64,000 bases of DNA, taken from Lachnospiraceae bacterium NC2004. Its GTDB lineage: Bacteria; Bacillota; Clostridia; Lachnospirales; Lachnospiraceae. Made by a program: the position numbers and the translations under genes. Location of the stretch: contig JHXB01000005.1 in the NCBI GenBank assembly GCA_000621905.1, positions 62,001 to 126,000 of the forward strand. The letters run 5' to 3'. The notes beneath the pieces were generated by a model. That model was given only the letters and a program-made list of their open reading frames with translations. It made no database searches and was not told the DNA's origin. Position 1 is the first letter of the stretch. Each line of letters opens with the position of its first letter. Of the stretch, positions 44,843 to 54,593 are shown piece by piece.

Positions 44843-45586
44843 TTATAGCGTCCAACCGCCGTCTATTGTTATTATCTGACCTGTCATATAGGTAGACATC
44901 TCGCTTACCATATAGACTAAATCTGCAACTTCCGATGCTGTTCCTAATCTGTCAGCGGGGATTTCATCTATTATAAATGATATTTCTTCGGCAGTCAGGT
45001 GCGAATTCATCTTGGTGTCGATAAATCCGGGACTGACTGCATTTACCGCAATATTACTTGGAGCGAGCTCTTTGGCTAAAGCTTTGGTAAATGAATCCAC
45101 AGCCCCTTTGCTTGCAGAATATGCTACTTCCATTGACGCTCCGTGTTGTCCCCACACAGATGATATGTTGATTATCTTTCCGGATTGGTGGTTGATCATA
45201 TTCTTAGAGACAATCTTACTTACATTATAAACAGAAGTGAGGTTGGTATCTATAACCCGCTTCCATTCGTCTATACTCATATCACTTAACAATCCTACAT
45301 ATGACATTCCGGCACAGTTAACTAAGATGTCGATATCGCCAAGTTCAGATATAATATCATTTATGGCCTTAGATGTACTTTCGTAGTCAGCTAAATCGCA
45401 CTCCTTTGATATTACTCTGTATTCTAAAACATAATTATCGTCAATCTCTTTTATGGTAGAATTAAGTTTAGCACTGTTTGTGTGCCCGATTAAGCCGAGA
45501 TTGCATCCTTTTTCAGCAAATTTAAGAGCTATCGAACTGCCGATTTCTCCACTTGCGCCGGTCACGATTACATTTGCATTATGCAT
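44843..45586 (-). CDS. Short-chain dehydrogenase/reductase (FabG-like)
   Basis: About 247 residues from ATG 45586 (GGGAGG 5 bases upstream). Classical SDR: cofactor motif VTGASGEIGSSIALKFAEKG (TGxxxGxG with a Glu at the sixth position), NCAGMSYV, catalytic Ser in INISSVWGQHG, YSASKGAV (YxxxK) and NAVSPGFIDTKM. The C-terminal MTGQIITIDGGWTL is typical of 3-oxoacyl-ACP reductases and of YmfI-type reductases that modify elongation factor P. No fatty-acid genes surround it, so the substrate is open. Divergent from the degenerate LCP gene. Confidence 0.9.
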   Translation of the reverse strand: MHNANVIVTGASGEIGSSIALKFAEKGCNLGLIGHTNSAKLNSTIKEIDDNYVLEYRVISKECDLADYESTSKAINDIISELGDIDILVNCAGMSYVGLLSDMSIDEWKRVIDTNLTSVYNVSKIVSKNMINHQSGKIINISSVWGQHGASMEVAYSASKGAVDSFTKALAKELAPSNIAVNAVSPGFIDTKMNSHLTAEEISFIIDEIPADRLGTASEVADLVYMVSEMSTYMTGQIITIDGGWTL

Positions 45587-45647
45587 AATATCCTCCCGTT
45601 TATGACATTTCCACAAGTATATCAGAATTACGCAAATGCTAAAATAG

Positions 45648-45676
45648 TTGAAATTATCAATTTATTTTGCTATAAT
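45648..45676 (+). promoter_or_regulatory. Promoter of the LCP-like operon
   Basis: TTGAAA (45648-45653), 17-base spacer ending TGC, TATAAT (45671-45676). A near-consensus extended -10 promoter 59 bases before the start codon. Confidence 0.75.
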
Positions 45677-45734
45677 CTCAATATCTATGCGAAGCGTTTG
45701 CTGATAATTAGCGGGATTTAAGGAGGATGGTATC

Positions 45735-47117
45735 ATGCGAAACGTAGTTAAAGTATTGTTGTTAGCTGTGTTGCTCGCAGCTACATGCTTTGGGTCATAT
45801 AAAGCAGTGATAGCAATATGGGGAGAAGACGAGATTACTTCGATGACCGAGTCTAAACAGGGAACGGGCACTACCGAAGTTAGAGACAAGAAGGTCAAGA
45901 ATCTGCTCGTGACCGCATACTATTATGACAACTATACCAAGGATGTAATATCATACGCTGCCGTAAGATTTTTTAACGTTAATACCAAGGAATGTAATTA
46001 CATATTCTTCCCTGGCAATACTAAGGTTAAGATGTCTAACGACACATATTCAACGCTTTTTAACGCGTCATCTAATATCAAGCAGGAGTGTCTGCTTTCT
46101 GACATAGCGCCTTGCTTTGTAAGAGATGATGACAGATATGGATACACCACTATGGTGTTAGAGGATGCATTGGGAGTTAAGATTGACTGTTATGAGTCAA
46201 TCACATCCGATAATGTTATAAGGATAGTCAATTTATTAGATCCCGTTTCATTTAACGTTAAATCCAAGCTTAAGTTTAAAGATGACAGTAACATAGATGT
46301 AGTGCTGAAGCCGGGTGAGCAGACCTTGTTAGGCGATCAGGTTAAGGGAATGCTTACTAAGCCTGAGCTTTATTCATCAGAGAAAGAGAGACTTGAGGTT
46401 AGTATGGAGTATATTAACAGCTATCTTTCTACTTTGGTTACTATGAAAGACAGAGCCGCTCAGGGAGAGTACTATCAGCAGTACTACGACCTTATAATGA
46501 GTAATACCAATTTTAGCGCTATGCGACCATATATGGTATATCTTTATCAGCTTACTCCTGCCAATATTCATATGAGTGTGGCAGATGGTTCATATTCAGG
46601 AAGTTTCTACAATCTTGACTATAACAAGCTTAGAGAACTTGCTAAGAGCTTCAATGTTGCAACAGCTAAGATTGCAACCACAGAGGAAGCAACAACTGAG
46701 ACTGCAACCAAGGAAGCTGCTACAACTGAGAGTGCTACTACGGAAGCTGACAAGACTGAGGCTGAAACCACAGAGGAAGCTACCACCGAGGAGGCAACTA
46801 CAGAAGAGGCAACAACTGAAGAAGAAAAAGAAAAAGATAGCAAAAATCTCACAATTGAGATTTATAATAGTACTACTATTAACGGTCTTGCTGCAAGATG
46901 GAAGAGCAAGCTTGAAGGCGATGGTTACAGCATTTCAGCTACAGAGACCGAGAGAACATATCACCTTAAAGAGTGCGAGATTATTGTTAAGAAGAAAGGC
47001 ATGGGTAAGGATCTTAAGAAGTACTTCCCTAATGCCAAGATTAAAGTTGATAAGAGCGTTCTCACCAAGGCTGATATACGTATAGTATTAGGTACTAATA
47101 ACAATAACGTTAAGTAA
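45735..47117 (+). CDS. Degenerate LytR/CpsA/Psr-like protein with LytR_C domain
   Basis: 460 residues. A signal anchor (VVKVLLLAVLLAATCFGSYKA) leads to a region (about 55-290) laid out like an LCP domain: a beta-strand start, ALGVKIDCYESI, VNLLDPVSFNV where active LCPs have VDALGGV, and LKPGEQTLLGDQVKGML. The PRD motif is replaced by PGN (FFPGNTKV), so phosphotransfer of wall polymers looks impaired. Residues about 310-370 are a Thr/Glu/Ala repeat linker (TEEATTE units). Residues 375-460 are a LytR_C domain (LTIEIYNSTTINGLAARWKSKLEGDGY). It faces outward on the membrane. It could bind polyprenyl or wall intermediates without catalysis. The small membrane protein gene 14 bases behind is probably co-transcribed. 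Confidence 0.65.
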   Translation: MRNVVKVLLLAVLLAATCFGSYKAVIAIWGEDEITSMTESKQGTGTTEVRDKKVKNLLVTAYYYDNYTKDVISYAAVRFFNVNTKECNYIFFPGNTKVKMSNDTYSTLFNASSNIKQECLLSDIAPCFVRDDDRYGYTTMVLEDALGVKIDCYESITSDNVIRIVNLLDPVSFNVKSKLKFKDDSNIDVVLKPGEQTLLGDQVKGMLTKPELYSSEKERLEVSMEYINSYLSTLVTMKDRAAQGEYYQQYYDLIMSNTNFSAMRPYMVYLYQLTPANIHMSVADGSYSGSFYNLDYNKLRELAKSFNVATAKIATTEEATTETATKEAATTESATTEADKTEAETTEEATTEEATTEEATTEEEKEKDSKNLTIEIYNSTTINGLAARWKSKLEGDGYSISATETERTYHLKECEIIVKKKGMGKDLKKYFPNAKIKVDKSVLTKADIRIVLGTNNNNVK

Positions 47118-47131
47118 TGGAGTGATTATCA

Positions 47132-47551
47132 ATGAGGAAGAACATTAAGTGGATTGCACTTTTTGCAGTTATTGCTGTAGGAGTGTTTGTTGTGGGATAT
47201 AAGGTAGGTGTAGGTGCGGCTACAGATCAGCCGGGATCTGCTGCTGATCCTGTTATCACCAAGAGTTATCTTGATTCAAGGATTGCCGAATTTAATTCAG
47301 CTAATGTATATCAACAGATTACACTTGGTACAGGTAGTACACTTACAGCACCTTCAGGAACAACATTTGTTGTCACGTCGGGTGCAGGTAAGGCAACAGC
47401 AGCTATATCTGATATCTCAGCAGGTTCTAATCTGGCGAGTGGTAAGGCTATTACCAAACACCACAGTTACCTTGTAAGAACCAATTCTACAGGTATTACG
47501 GCTACATCGGACTGTAAGGTATACATTATAGGTAACTATGAGATCAATTAG
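47132..47551 (+). CDS. Small membrane-anchored extracellular protein of unknown function
   Basis: 139 residues: signal anchor WIALFAVIAVGVFVVGYKV, then DQPGSAADPVITKSYLDSRI, a glycine/threonine-rich beta region (LGTGSTLTAPSGTTFVVTSG) and an end with KHHSYLVRTNSTGITATSDC and VYIIGNYEIN. The pattern PGS-x-x-DP-(L/V)-(V/I)-TKSY followed by such a beta domain recurs in many Firmicutes as an uncharacterised family. It shares a transcript with the LCP-like gene and is followed by a terminator. Probably part of a wall-associated complex; no activity can be assigned. Confidence 0.7.
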   Translation: MRKNIKWIALFAVIAVGVFVVGYKVGVGAATDQPGSAADPVITKSYLDSRIAEFNSANVYQQITLGTGSTLTAPSGTTFVVTSGAGKATAAISDISAGSNLASGKAITKHHSYLVRTNSTGITATSDCKVYIIGNYEIN

Positions 47552-47575
47552 GATCAGATACTATATATAGTGTTT

Positions 47576-47610
47576 AAGAGGATGCGATATTTTGACGCAT
47601 CCTCTTTTTT
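47576..47610 (+). terminator. Terminator of the LCP-like operon
   Basis: An 11-bp perfect stem AAGAGGATGCG / CGCATCCTCTT with a 9-base loop, then TTTT. Confidence 0.92.
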
Positions 47611-47842
47611 AGCGTGTTTCGGATTAATGGGACCACAATATTTTGTGATTTTTTTGTGGGTAATTATATACGATAAATTGGTAAAGTTGTCTTGATTTTA
47701 TGGTAGAAATGCCTATAGGTGTACATTTTCACTAAAACTTCAAAAAATATTTTGTAGAATAATGATATAGTCATAGTTTGTTAAATGTTATACAATCATT
47801 GACAGTGGTAAAAACGAATATAATCCTAAGGAGGACACTATA

Positions 47843-48955
47843 ATGGCTAGTTTAACACTAAAGAACATTTACAAGATTTACCCAAACGGATTCAATGCTG
47901 TTAAGGACTTCAACCTCGATATCGAGGATAAGGAGTTCATCATTTTCGTTGGACCATCAGGTTGTGGTAAGTCAACAACACTTCGTATGATCGCAGGTTT
48001 GGAGGATATCAGTCAGGGTGAGTTATGGATCGGTGACAAGCTTGTCAACGACGTTGAGCCTAAAGACAGAGATATCGCAATGGTATTCCAGAGCTACGCT
48101 CTTTACCCACACATGACCGTTTATGATAACATGGCATTCGGTCTCAAGCTTCGCAAGACTCCAAAAGAGAAGATTGACAAGCTTGTTCACGAGGCTGCTA
48201 AGATTCTTGATATTGAGCATCTTCTTGATCGTAAGCCTAAGGCTTTATCAGGTGGTCAGAGACAGCGTGTGGCTATGGGTCGTGCTATCGTCCGTGAGCC
48301 TAAGGTATTCCTTATGGACGAGCCTTTATCTAACCTTGATGCTAAACTTCGTGTACAGATGCGTGTTGAGATTTCTAAGTTACATCAGAGACTTCAGACA
48401 ACTATCATCTATGTAACACACGATCAGACAGAGGCTATGACACTCGGTACTCGTATCGTTGTTATGAAGGACGGTATTATTCAGCAGTGTGATACACCAC
48501 AGACACTTTATGATTCACCTCAGAATCTCTTCGTTGCCGGATTCATGGGATCTCCTGCAATGAACTTCATCGAGGCTAAAGTTGTTAAGTCTGGTGCTGA
48601 TGTTCTTCTTATGTTTGGTTCTCACTCAATCAAGGTTCCTGAGGTTAAAGCTCAGAAGCTTATTGAGGGTAACTATATTGAGAGAGAGGTTATCATGGGA
48701 GTACGTCCTGAGGATATCCATGATGAGCAGCTCTTTATCGAGTCATCTCCTGAGTCAGTTATCGATGCTGATATCAAGATTTACGAGATGCTTGGTGCGG
48801 AAGTTTATCTCTACTTTGCAATTGATCAGTATGATATCACTGCAAGAGTTAACTCTCGTACAACAGCAAGACCTGGTGATATTGTTCAGTTAGCATTTGA
48901 CCTTTCTAAGATTCATATCTTCGATAAGGACACTGAGAAAGTAATCACCAACTAA
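47843..48955 (+). CDS. Sugar ABC transporter ATPase, MsmK/UgpC type, stand-alone
   Basis: 370 residues. N-terminal ATPase: Walker [12 protein letters not shown]-loop [16 protein letters not shown], signature [16 protein letters not shown], Walker [13 protein letters not shown] and switch [11 protein letters not shown]. The C-terminal 130 residues are the MalK-type regulatory OB/TOBE domain ([10 protein letters not shown]). No permease or binding protein is adjacent. In Firmicutes such orphan MsmK ATPases energise several carbohydrate importers encoded elsewhere. Arginine is often CGT and codons look optimised compared with neighbouring genes that favour AGA/AGG, which points to high expression. 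AAGGAGG precedes the ATG. The 230-base leader upstream shows no clear promoter. Confidence 0.92.
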   Translation: MASLTLKNIYKIYPNGFNAVKDFNLDIEDKEFIIFVGPSGCGKSTTLRMIAGLEDISQGELWIGDKLVNDVEPKDRDIAMVFQSYALYPHMTVYDNMAFGLKLRKTPKEKIDKLVHEAAKILDIEHLLDRKPKALSGGQRQRVAMGRAIVREPKVFLMDEPLSNLDAKLRVQMRVEISKLHQRLQTTIIYVTHDQTEAMTLGTRIVVMKDGIIQQCDTPQTLYDSPQNLFVAGFMGSPAMNFIEAKVVKSGADVLLMFGSHSIKVPEVKAQKLIEGNYIEREVIMGVRPEDIHDEQLFIESSPESVIDADIKIYEMLGAEVYLYFAIDQYDITARVNSRTTARPGDIVQLAFDLSKIHIFDKDTEKVITN

Positions 48956-49014
48956 TTATTGAAGAATAGTTTTTCATATATTCCTTTCTTTAATTTATTT
49001 GTTTCATTACATTT

Positions 49015-49046
49015 AGAGGAAATGCAAAAAAAATTGCATTTCCTCT
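49015..49046 (+). terminator. Terminator of the MsmK-type gene
   Basis: A 13-bp perfect stem AGAGGAAATGCAA / TTGCATTTCCTCT with an AAAAAA loop, followed by a short T-rich tract. Confidence 0.85.
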
Positions 49047-49121
49047 TTAATTATTTGTCATTTTGCTATAAAATAGTAAAAGAGATTTTTTACACCAAAA
49101 TCAGATTAAAGGAGTGAGAGG

Positions 49122-50210
49122 ATGATTTCTAATCAGATATTGCAGGATACTATTGAAGGAATTAAGTCTATTGCGAGGATAGATTTGTGTGTTATGGATA
49201 CTGAAGGCAAGTCATTGGCAAGTACATTTACAGTGTCAGATGAGTATGAGGAAGCTGTTTTAGCATTTGTTAATTCTCCTGCCGAGAGCCAGGTGTTACA
49301 AGGCTATCAGTTTTTTAAGGTATCCGATGACAATCAGTTAGAATATATTATTCTTGCCAAGGGTGAGACTGATGACGTATATATGATTGGTAAGATTGCT
49401 GCATTTCAGATACAGAATCTTCTCGTTGCATATAAAGAGAGATTTGATAAAGATAACTTTATTAAGAATCTCCTTCTTGATAATCTTTTGTTGGTTGATA
49501 TTTATAACAGAGCTAAGAAACTCCACATTGACACAGATGTCAGAAGAGTTGTATTTATTATCGAGACCAAGAATGAGAAAGATGCTAATGCATTAGAAAC
49601 AGTCAGAAGTCTTTTCTCAACTAAGACTAAGGATTTCATAACAGCAGTAGATGAGAAGAATATTATCCTTGTCAAGGAAGTTAAGCCTAATGAGACTTAC
49701 GAGGATATGGCCAAGACAGCCAGCATGATAGAGGATATGCTTAACACCGAGGTTATGACTCAGGTTCATATCGCTTACGGTACTGTTGTAAGTGAGATTA
49801 AGGAAGTATCAAGATCTTACAAGGAAGCTAAGATGGCTCTTGATGTAGGTAAGATATTCTATGAGAGCAGAAGCATTATTGCATATAGCAATCTCGGTAT
49901 CGGAAGACTTATCTATCAGCTTCCTATTCCTCTTTGCAAGATGTTTATCAAGGAGATATTTGACGGTCGTTCTCCTGACGAGTTTGATGAGGAGACATTG
50001 ACTACTATCAATAAGTTCTTTGAGAACAGTCTTAACGTTTCTGAGACATCAAGACAGCTTTATATACATCGTAACACACTTGTATATAGACTTGATAAGC
50101 TTCAGAAGTCGACAGGTCTTGATCTTAGAGTGTTTGAGGATGCAATAACATTTAAGATTGCGCTTATGGTTGTTAAATACATGAAGTACATGGAATCTAT
50201 GGAGTACTAA
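49122..50210 (+). CDS. CdaR/PucR-family transcriptional regulator
   Basis: 362 residues. The N-terminal third (ISNQILQDTIEGIKSIARIDLCVM) is the putative ligand-binding domain of CdaR-type regulators. The middle is a GGDEF-like unrelated alpha/beta region (HIAYGTVVSEIKEVSRSYKE). The last 60 residues hold the HTH_30 helix-turn-helix (NVSETSRQLYIHRNTLVYRLDKL). Family members respond to sugar acids, purines or amino acids. The position directly behind the orphan sugar ATPase, across a terminator, suggests a link to carbohydrate uptake, but this is inference. AAGGAGTGAGAGG precedes the ATG. A terminator follows. Confidence 0.85.
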   Translation: MISNQILQDTIEGIKSIARIDLCVMDTEGKSLASTFTVSDEYEEAVLAFVNSPAESQVLQGYQFFKVSDDNQLEYIILAKGETDDVYMIGKIAAFQIQNLLVAYKERFDKDNFIKNLLLDNLLLVDIYNRAKKLHIDTDVRRVVFIIETKNEKDANALETVRSLFSTKTKDFITAVDEKNIILVKEVKPNETYEDMAKTASMIEDMLNTEVMTQVHIAYGTVVSEIKEVSRSYKEAKMALDVGKIFYESRSIIAYSNLGIGRLIYQLPIPLCKMFIKEIFDGRSPDEFDEETLTTINKFFENSLNVSETSRQLYIHRNTLVYRLDKLQKSTGLDLRVFEDAITFKIALMVVKYMKYMESMEY

Positions 50211-50223
50211 TTTACGCTATAAT

Positions 50224-50249
50224 AGTGGGAGAGTGTGCGCTCTTCCACT
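50224..50249 (+). terminator. Terminator between the regulator gene and ftsE
   Basis: A 10-bp stem AGTGGGAGAG / CTCTTCCACT (one G-T pair) with a TGTGCG loop and TTTGTT after it. Confidence 0.7.
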
Positions 50250-50285
50250 TTGTTCGTATCATATTTACTTAGGAGTTACTTGATT

Positions 50286-50972
50286 ATGGTTGATTTTAAT
50301 CATGTCACTATGGTTTATCCGGGTGGCAACAAAGCGATAGATGATCTTAATCTAAAGATTAATAATGGCGAGTTTGTGTTTGTAGTAGGAGCATCAGGTT
50401 CCGGCAAGTCTACACTGCTTAAGCTTATTTTAAAGGAGCTTTCTCCTACAGAGGGAAGAGTTACCATTATGGGTAATGATTTATCCACTGTTAAATCTAA
50501 GGGATTGCCTCTTATCAGAAGGCAGATGGGTGTGGTTTTTCAGGACTTTAGATTGCTTAAAGACAGAACTGTGTACGAGAATGTAGCGTTTGCAATGCAA
50601 GTGGTTGAGACACCTAAGAGAGATATTAAGATTAGGGTTAACGAGCTTCTTTCTATGGTGGGACTTGCCAATAAGGAGAAAGCATATCCCGATGAACTGT
50701 CAGGTGGCGAGCAACAGAGAGTTGCATTGGCGAGAGCATTAGCTAACAGACCTAAATTATTGTTAGCAGACGAGCCTACCGGTAACTTGGATGTAGACAA
50801 TGCCAATGAGATCATGAAGCTTTTAGAGAGAGCTAACGCAAGGGGTACAACAGTAGTTGTTGTTACTCATAACATGGATGTAGTTAATTCTATGAGAAAG
50901 AGAGTTATTACTCTCAGTCATGGTATTCTCATAAAAGATCAACCGGAGGGATATATTAGCAATGAGTTTTAA
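50286..50972 (+). CDS. ftsE: Cell division ATP-binding protein FtsE
   Basis: 228 residues from ATG 50286 (AGGAG 10 bases upstream); open codons further up overlap the terminator. It has Walker A GASGSGKSTLLKLI, signature LSGGEQQRVALARALA and Walker B LLLADEPTGNLD. With FtsX it forms an ABC-type mechano-transmitter that activates peptidoglycan hydrolases during division instead of moving a substrate. The neighbours fit: ftsX overlaps by 11 bp and an M23 peptidase gene with a coiled coil follows. First gene of the ftsE-ftsX-M23-S41 cluster. Confidence 0.96.
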   Translation: MVDFNHVTMVYPGGNKAIDDLNLKINNGEFVFVVGASGSGKSTLLKLILKELSPTEGRVTIMGNDLSTVKSKGLPLIRRQMGVVFQDFRLLKDRTVYENVAFAMQVVETPKRDIKIRVNELLSMVGLANKEKAYPDELSGGEQQRVALARALANRPKLLLADEPTGNLDVDNANEIMKLLERANARGTTVVVVTHNMDVVNSMRKRVITLSHGILIKDQPEGYISNEF

Positions 50973-51870
50973 GGCTTTAGGATACAGCATAAAGCAAGGC
51001 TGTATCAACATAAAACGAAATAAGATGTTCAGTTTGGCGTCTATCGGAACTATGGTAGCGTGTCTTTTTATGCTCGGTGTGTTCTTGGGTATACTTATCA
51101 ATTTTACGCACATTGTGAGCAGTGCAGAATCTACAGTTACAATATCAGTATTTTTTAACAACGAACTTACACCTCAGCAGATTGCTGATATCGGTAAGAA
51201 TATCAAGGAGAGACCGGAGGTTGACTCCGTAGAATATAGAACTGCTGAAGAGGCGTGGAAGATATTTTCACAGGAATATTATTCAGGTGACAGCGATCTT
51301 TTGGCAAGCTTTGGAGACGACAATCCTTTAGGGGAGTCTGATTCATATCTTGTTACACTTAAGAACATGAAAGATCAAGATGAGTTGACCAAGTATCTTA
51401 ATAATATTACCGGAGTAAGATCTGTTAATTCTCCACAGTCTACTATGGAGAGTATCAACAAGTTAAATGGAATAATAAGTGTAACTTCTATCACACTTAT
51501 CGTTATACTCTTCTTGGTATCTATATTCCTGATTAGCAACACAGTTGTAGTTGCAATATCAGTAAGGCGTGAAGAGATAGCTATAATGAGATATATCGGA
51601 GCTTCCGATAGTTTTATAAGTGGCCCTTTTATAGTTGAAGGTGTAATCATTGGAACGATAGGAGCGATTATACCTGTGGGATTACTTTATGGATTATATT
51701 TTGCATTACTCAAGTTTGTTGAAGAGGATTTATCCGGTATGGCAAGTTGGCTTCAGCTGATGTCACCTAACCAGATATTTATATATTTAGCACCTATATG
51801 TGTGGTCCTTGGAATAGGTATAGGTTTGATAGGAAGTATACATACTGTAAGAAAGCATCTTAAGGTGTGA
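50962..51870 (+). CDS. ftsX: Cell division protein FtsX
   Basis: 302 residues, four membrane helices: one near residues 20-45 (MFSLASIGTMVACLFMLGVFLG) and three in the C-terminal half (ISVTSITLIVILFLVSIFLI, IEGVIIGTIGAIIPVGLLYGL-like stretch, IFIYLAPICVVLGIGIGLIG). An extracellular domain of about 130 residues (VTISVFFNNELTPQQIADIG onward) lies between the first and second. The Gram-positive FtsX outer domain contacts a PcsB/CwlO-type hydrolase, which here is the next gene product. The ATG lies inside the ftsE end, with GGAGG 12 bases upstream. Confidence 0.95.
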   Translation: MSFKALGYSIKQGCINIKRNKMFSLASIGTMVACLFMLGVFLGILINFTHIVSSAESTVTISVFFNNELTPQQIADIGKNIKERPEVDSVEYRTAEEAWKIFSQEYYSGDSDLLASFGDDNPLGESDSYLVTLKNMKDQDELTKYLNNITGVRSVNSPQSTMESINKLNGIISVTSITLIVILFLVSIFLISNTVVVAISVRREEIAIMRYIGASDSFISGPFIVEGVIIGTIGAIIPVGLLYGLYFALLKFVEEDLSGMASWLQLMSPNQIFIYLAPICVVLGIGIGLIGSIHTVRKHLKV

Positions 51871-51897
51871 TGAGTTGTCATTTGAAAGGATGATATT

Positions 51898-53406
51898 ATG
51901 AGTGACAATAAGGACATGATTTGGGTTGACGAGTGGATCAAGTATAACAAGTCGCCTGATGATAAGAGAAGAGATAAAAGTAATAGGAAGTCTTCTAAGA
52001 GTGTGGTTGCTTTGGCATTTTCATTCTTTGCTTTAGTGTTGTCTTTAAGCTTGTTTGGTGTTGACAGATACAATAATATTAACACTTTGATTGCAAATGC
52101 AAGCGAGTCGTCAGACTTAAAAGAAGAGCTTGATTTCGTAAGAAAGAATAAGGAAGATACCGAGGAGCTTATTAAGCAGTTTACAGTCACCAAGGGCGAG
52201 ATGGAGAAGTACATCAATAAGCTTGATAAGAAGAATGAGGACATTCAGGACGATCTTATCAATCTTATGAAACAACAGGAAGGTATTTCCGAGAACTTGG
52301 AGAAGGTTCAACAGCAGTTAGAAGAAGATAAGAGAAATGAAGAGATATTCTATTCTGCTATGAAGCTTAGAGTTAAGTATCTTTATGAGCATGGTAGTTA
52401 TACTTTTATGGATGCTATGGCAGGATCAACTTCGTTTGGCGATATGCTTAACAGAACCGCGATGGCTTCTAAGATTCAAGAGTATGATGCCGGAATGCTT
52501 AAGGATTATAGGAATTCGCTTGATGCAATTTCCGAGAAGGAAGCATATATTTCTCAGAAGAAAGCTAAGCTTGAGCATGTTGAGCATGAGCTTGAGGAGG
52601 AGAGAGCGTCGGTTGAAGCACTTGATCACGCTAAGAAGGTTAGTCTAGCGCAGATTATTGCTAACTTAGAGGGTTCTAAGGAATTCATCAAGACATGTGA
52701 GAAGTCAGAGGCTGATCTTGAAAATCAGATTGCAGAAGCTGAGAATGAGATATACGACGATTTTGATGATGATGTCAAGTATGTAGGAAGTAAGTTGTTG
52801 TGGCCTACTCCGGGATACTATACTGTCAGATCGCCATTTGGTTACAGAATGCATCCAATTCTTCACTACAGAAGACTTCATGCGGGTATTGATATATCAA
52901 CTCCGTCAGGAGTCGGTATTTATGCTGCTGCTAAGGGTAAGGTTATTATTGCAACCTACGACAGTGGTGCAGGTAATTACGTTATGATAGATCATGGCGG
53001 TGGACTTTGCACCGTATATATGCATAATTCAAAGCTATTGGTTAAGAAGGGGCAGACCGTTAAGAGAGGTCAGAAGATAGCACTTTCAGGTTCTACAGGG
53101 CTTTCGACCGGACCACACTGTCACTTTGGTGTGCGTGTTAACGGTCAGTACGTTAACCCTATGAAATACTTTAAGAGTAAGAATGCTGACGACAGCGATT
53201 ACTCTGAAGATGATGTAAAGGATACCTATAAGGACTCTGAGAAGAGCAAGAGTAAGTCGTCAAGCAAGAGCAAGGACAACAGTTCTAAGACTAAGAATAA
53301 TGACGATGAGGGTATGTCTAAATACAAGAAGAAGGCTGAGGATCAGGGTGATAAGGGAGACAACAGTGCTACCTTAGAGGATGATGGAGATCCTGACAGC
53401 GAGTAG
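51898..53406 (+). CDS. Coiled-coil M23 peptidoglycan endopeptidase, FtsEX partner
   Basis: 502 residues. A membrane anchor (residues about 35-57, VVALAFSFFALVLSLSLFG) is followed by a long coiled coil (about 65-285) rich in Glu/Lys heptads. The M23 LytM domain (about 295-425) has zinc ligands in RRLHAGIDIS (H and D) and GPHCHFGVRVNG (HxH). A low-complexity Ser/Lys/Asp tail ends the chain. The coiled coil with catalytic domain and the location right behind ftsX match the FtsEX-activated hydrolases (PcsB, EnvC, CwlO class). Unlike those, the catalytic motif here appears complete, so it may cut peptide cross-links itself. AAGGATG lies 8 bases before the ATG. Confidence 0.9.
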   Translation: MSDNKDMIWVDEWIKYNKSPDDKRRDKSNRKSSKSVVALAFSFFALVLSLSLFGVDRYNNINTLIANASESSDLKEELDFVRKNKEDTEELIKQFTVTKGEMEKYINKLDKKNEDIQDDLINLMKQQEGISENLEKVQQQLEEDKRNEEIFYSAMKLRVKYLYEHGSYTFMDAMAGSTSFGDMLNRTAMASKIQEYDAGMLKDYRNSLDAISEKEAYISQKKAKLEHVEHELEEERASVEALDHAKKVSLAQIIANLEGSKEFIKTCEKSEADLENQIAEAENEIYDDFDDDVKYVGSKLLWPTPGYYTVRSPFGYRMHPILHYRRLHAGIDISTPSGVGIYAAAKGKVIIATYDSGAGNYVMIDHGGGLCTVYMHNSKLLVKKGQTVKRGQKIALSGSTGLSTGPHCHFGVRVNGQYVNPMKYFKSKNADDSDYSEDDVKDTYKDSEKSKSKSSSKSKDNSSKTKNNDDEGMSKYKKKAEDQGDKGDNSATLEDDGDPDSE

Positions 53407-53422
53407 AAAGGACAGTTATAAT

Positions 53423-54589
53423 ATGCGTAACATGTTTTTGAGACTGCTTGTAGCATTTTCACTTATAGTGACAAGTTCATTCTTGGGTGGATGTACAATC
53501 GGTAAGCAGTCTAAGACAGATAAGATTGACAAGAAGGCACAATCAATCAAGTCGATTATAGATACATATTATCTTGACGAGGTTGATGAGAGTAAGCTCG
53601 AAGATGGTGTATATAAAGGGCTTGTTGAGGGACTTGAAGATCCGTATTCGGTTTACTATACCGCCGAGGAATACAAGAAACTTCAGGAGGATACGGAAGG
53701 GTCTTATGTCGGAATCGGTGTTAGTGTAAGACAAGATAAGGCTACGGGTTATCTTCTTGTTGTTAAATCATTTGAAAATGGTCCCGCTTACAAGGCAGGA
53801 ATCAAAGATGGAGATTATATCTTAGAAGTTGAATCTAAGACAGTTAAAGGGCGAGATCCCGACCTTGTTGTTAAGGAGATCAGAGGCGAGGAAGGAAGTA
53901 AAGTCAATATTAAGTTCAGACAGACTTCAACCGGTAAGACTCTTACCGAAGATATTGAAAGACACAGTGTAGATGTGCCTACGGTAGAGTGCCAGATTTT
54001 AGAGGATGGCATCGGATATATCCGAATCAGCCAGTTTGATAAGGTTACACCTGAGCAGTTCGAGGAAGCTAAGAAGAAGATGGATGATCAGGGTGCCAAT
54101 GGAGTTATAATTGACCTTAGAGGTAACCCGGGCGGCGTGTTGGGAAGCGTTGTTACGATGCTTGAGAATATGCTTCCTGCAGGAACTATATGTTACACCG
54201 AGGACAAAAATGGCGAGGGTGAGACTTATACTTCAGACGGTAAGCACGCTTATATCAAGCCTATGGTAGTTCTTTGTGACGGCAACTCTGCCAGCGCTGC
54301 TGAGATATTTATCGGCGCCGTTAAGGATTATAAGATGGCGACTATAGTCGGAACAACTACATTTGGCAAAGGCATTGTTCAGCAGCTCTTTAATCTCGGA
54401 GACGGCTCGGCAGTCAAGATTACAACATCCAAGTACTATACTCCTAACGGCGTATGTATCCATGGTGACGGAATCAAGCCTGACATTGAGCTTGAGTATG
54501 ACGAAAGCGATATGGGTGATACCTACGACATCAAGAAGGACAATCAGGTTAACAAAGGAATTGAGGTTTTAAAAGAAAAGCTTAAATAA
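53423..54589 (+). CDS. S41-family carboxy-terminal processing protease (CtpA-like lipoprotein)
   Basis: 388 residues from ATG 53423 (AAAGGA upstream). The signal [21 protein letters not shown] has a lipobox LGGC, so the enzyme is tethered outside. A PDZ domain (about 95-175: [35 protein letters not shown]) is followed by the S41 catalytic core: [12 protein letters not shown], catalytic Ser in [13 protein letters not shown] and catalytic Lys in TTFGKGIVQ. It processes or degrades extracytoplasmic proteins. Its place behind ftsEX and the M23 hydrolase suggests control of the hydrolase, as known for Ctp proteases elsewhere; this is inference. Confidence 0.93.
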   Translation: MRNMFLRLLVAFSLIVTSSFLGGCTIGKQSKTDKIDKKAQSIKSIIDTYYLDEVDESKLEDGVYKGLVEGLEDPYSVYYTAEEYKKLQEDTEGSYVGIGVSVRQDKATGYLLVVKSFENGPAYKAGIKDGDYILEVESKTVKGRDPDLVVKEIRGEEGSKVNIKFRQTSTGKTLTEDIERHSVDVPTVECQILEDGIGYIRISQFDKVTPEQFEEAKKKMDDQGANGVIIDLRGNPGGVLGSVVTMLENMLPAGTICYTEDKNGEGETYTSDGKHAYIKPMVVLCDGNSASAAEIFIGAVKDYKMATIVGTTTFGKGIVQQLFNLGDGSAVKITTSKYYTPNGVCIHGDGIKPDIELEYDESDMGDTYDIKKDNQVNKGIEVLKEKLK

Positions 54590-54593
54590 TCAA

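Noticed and set aside
46576-47085. Plus-strand open frame overlapping the LCP-like gene in another frame
   Set aside because: Gln/Leu/Arg-rich shadow of the Thr/Glu repeat region; no ribosome site.
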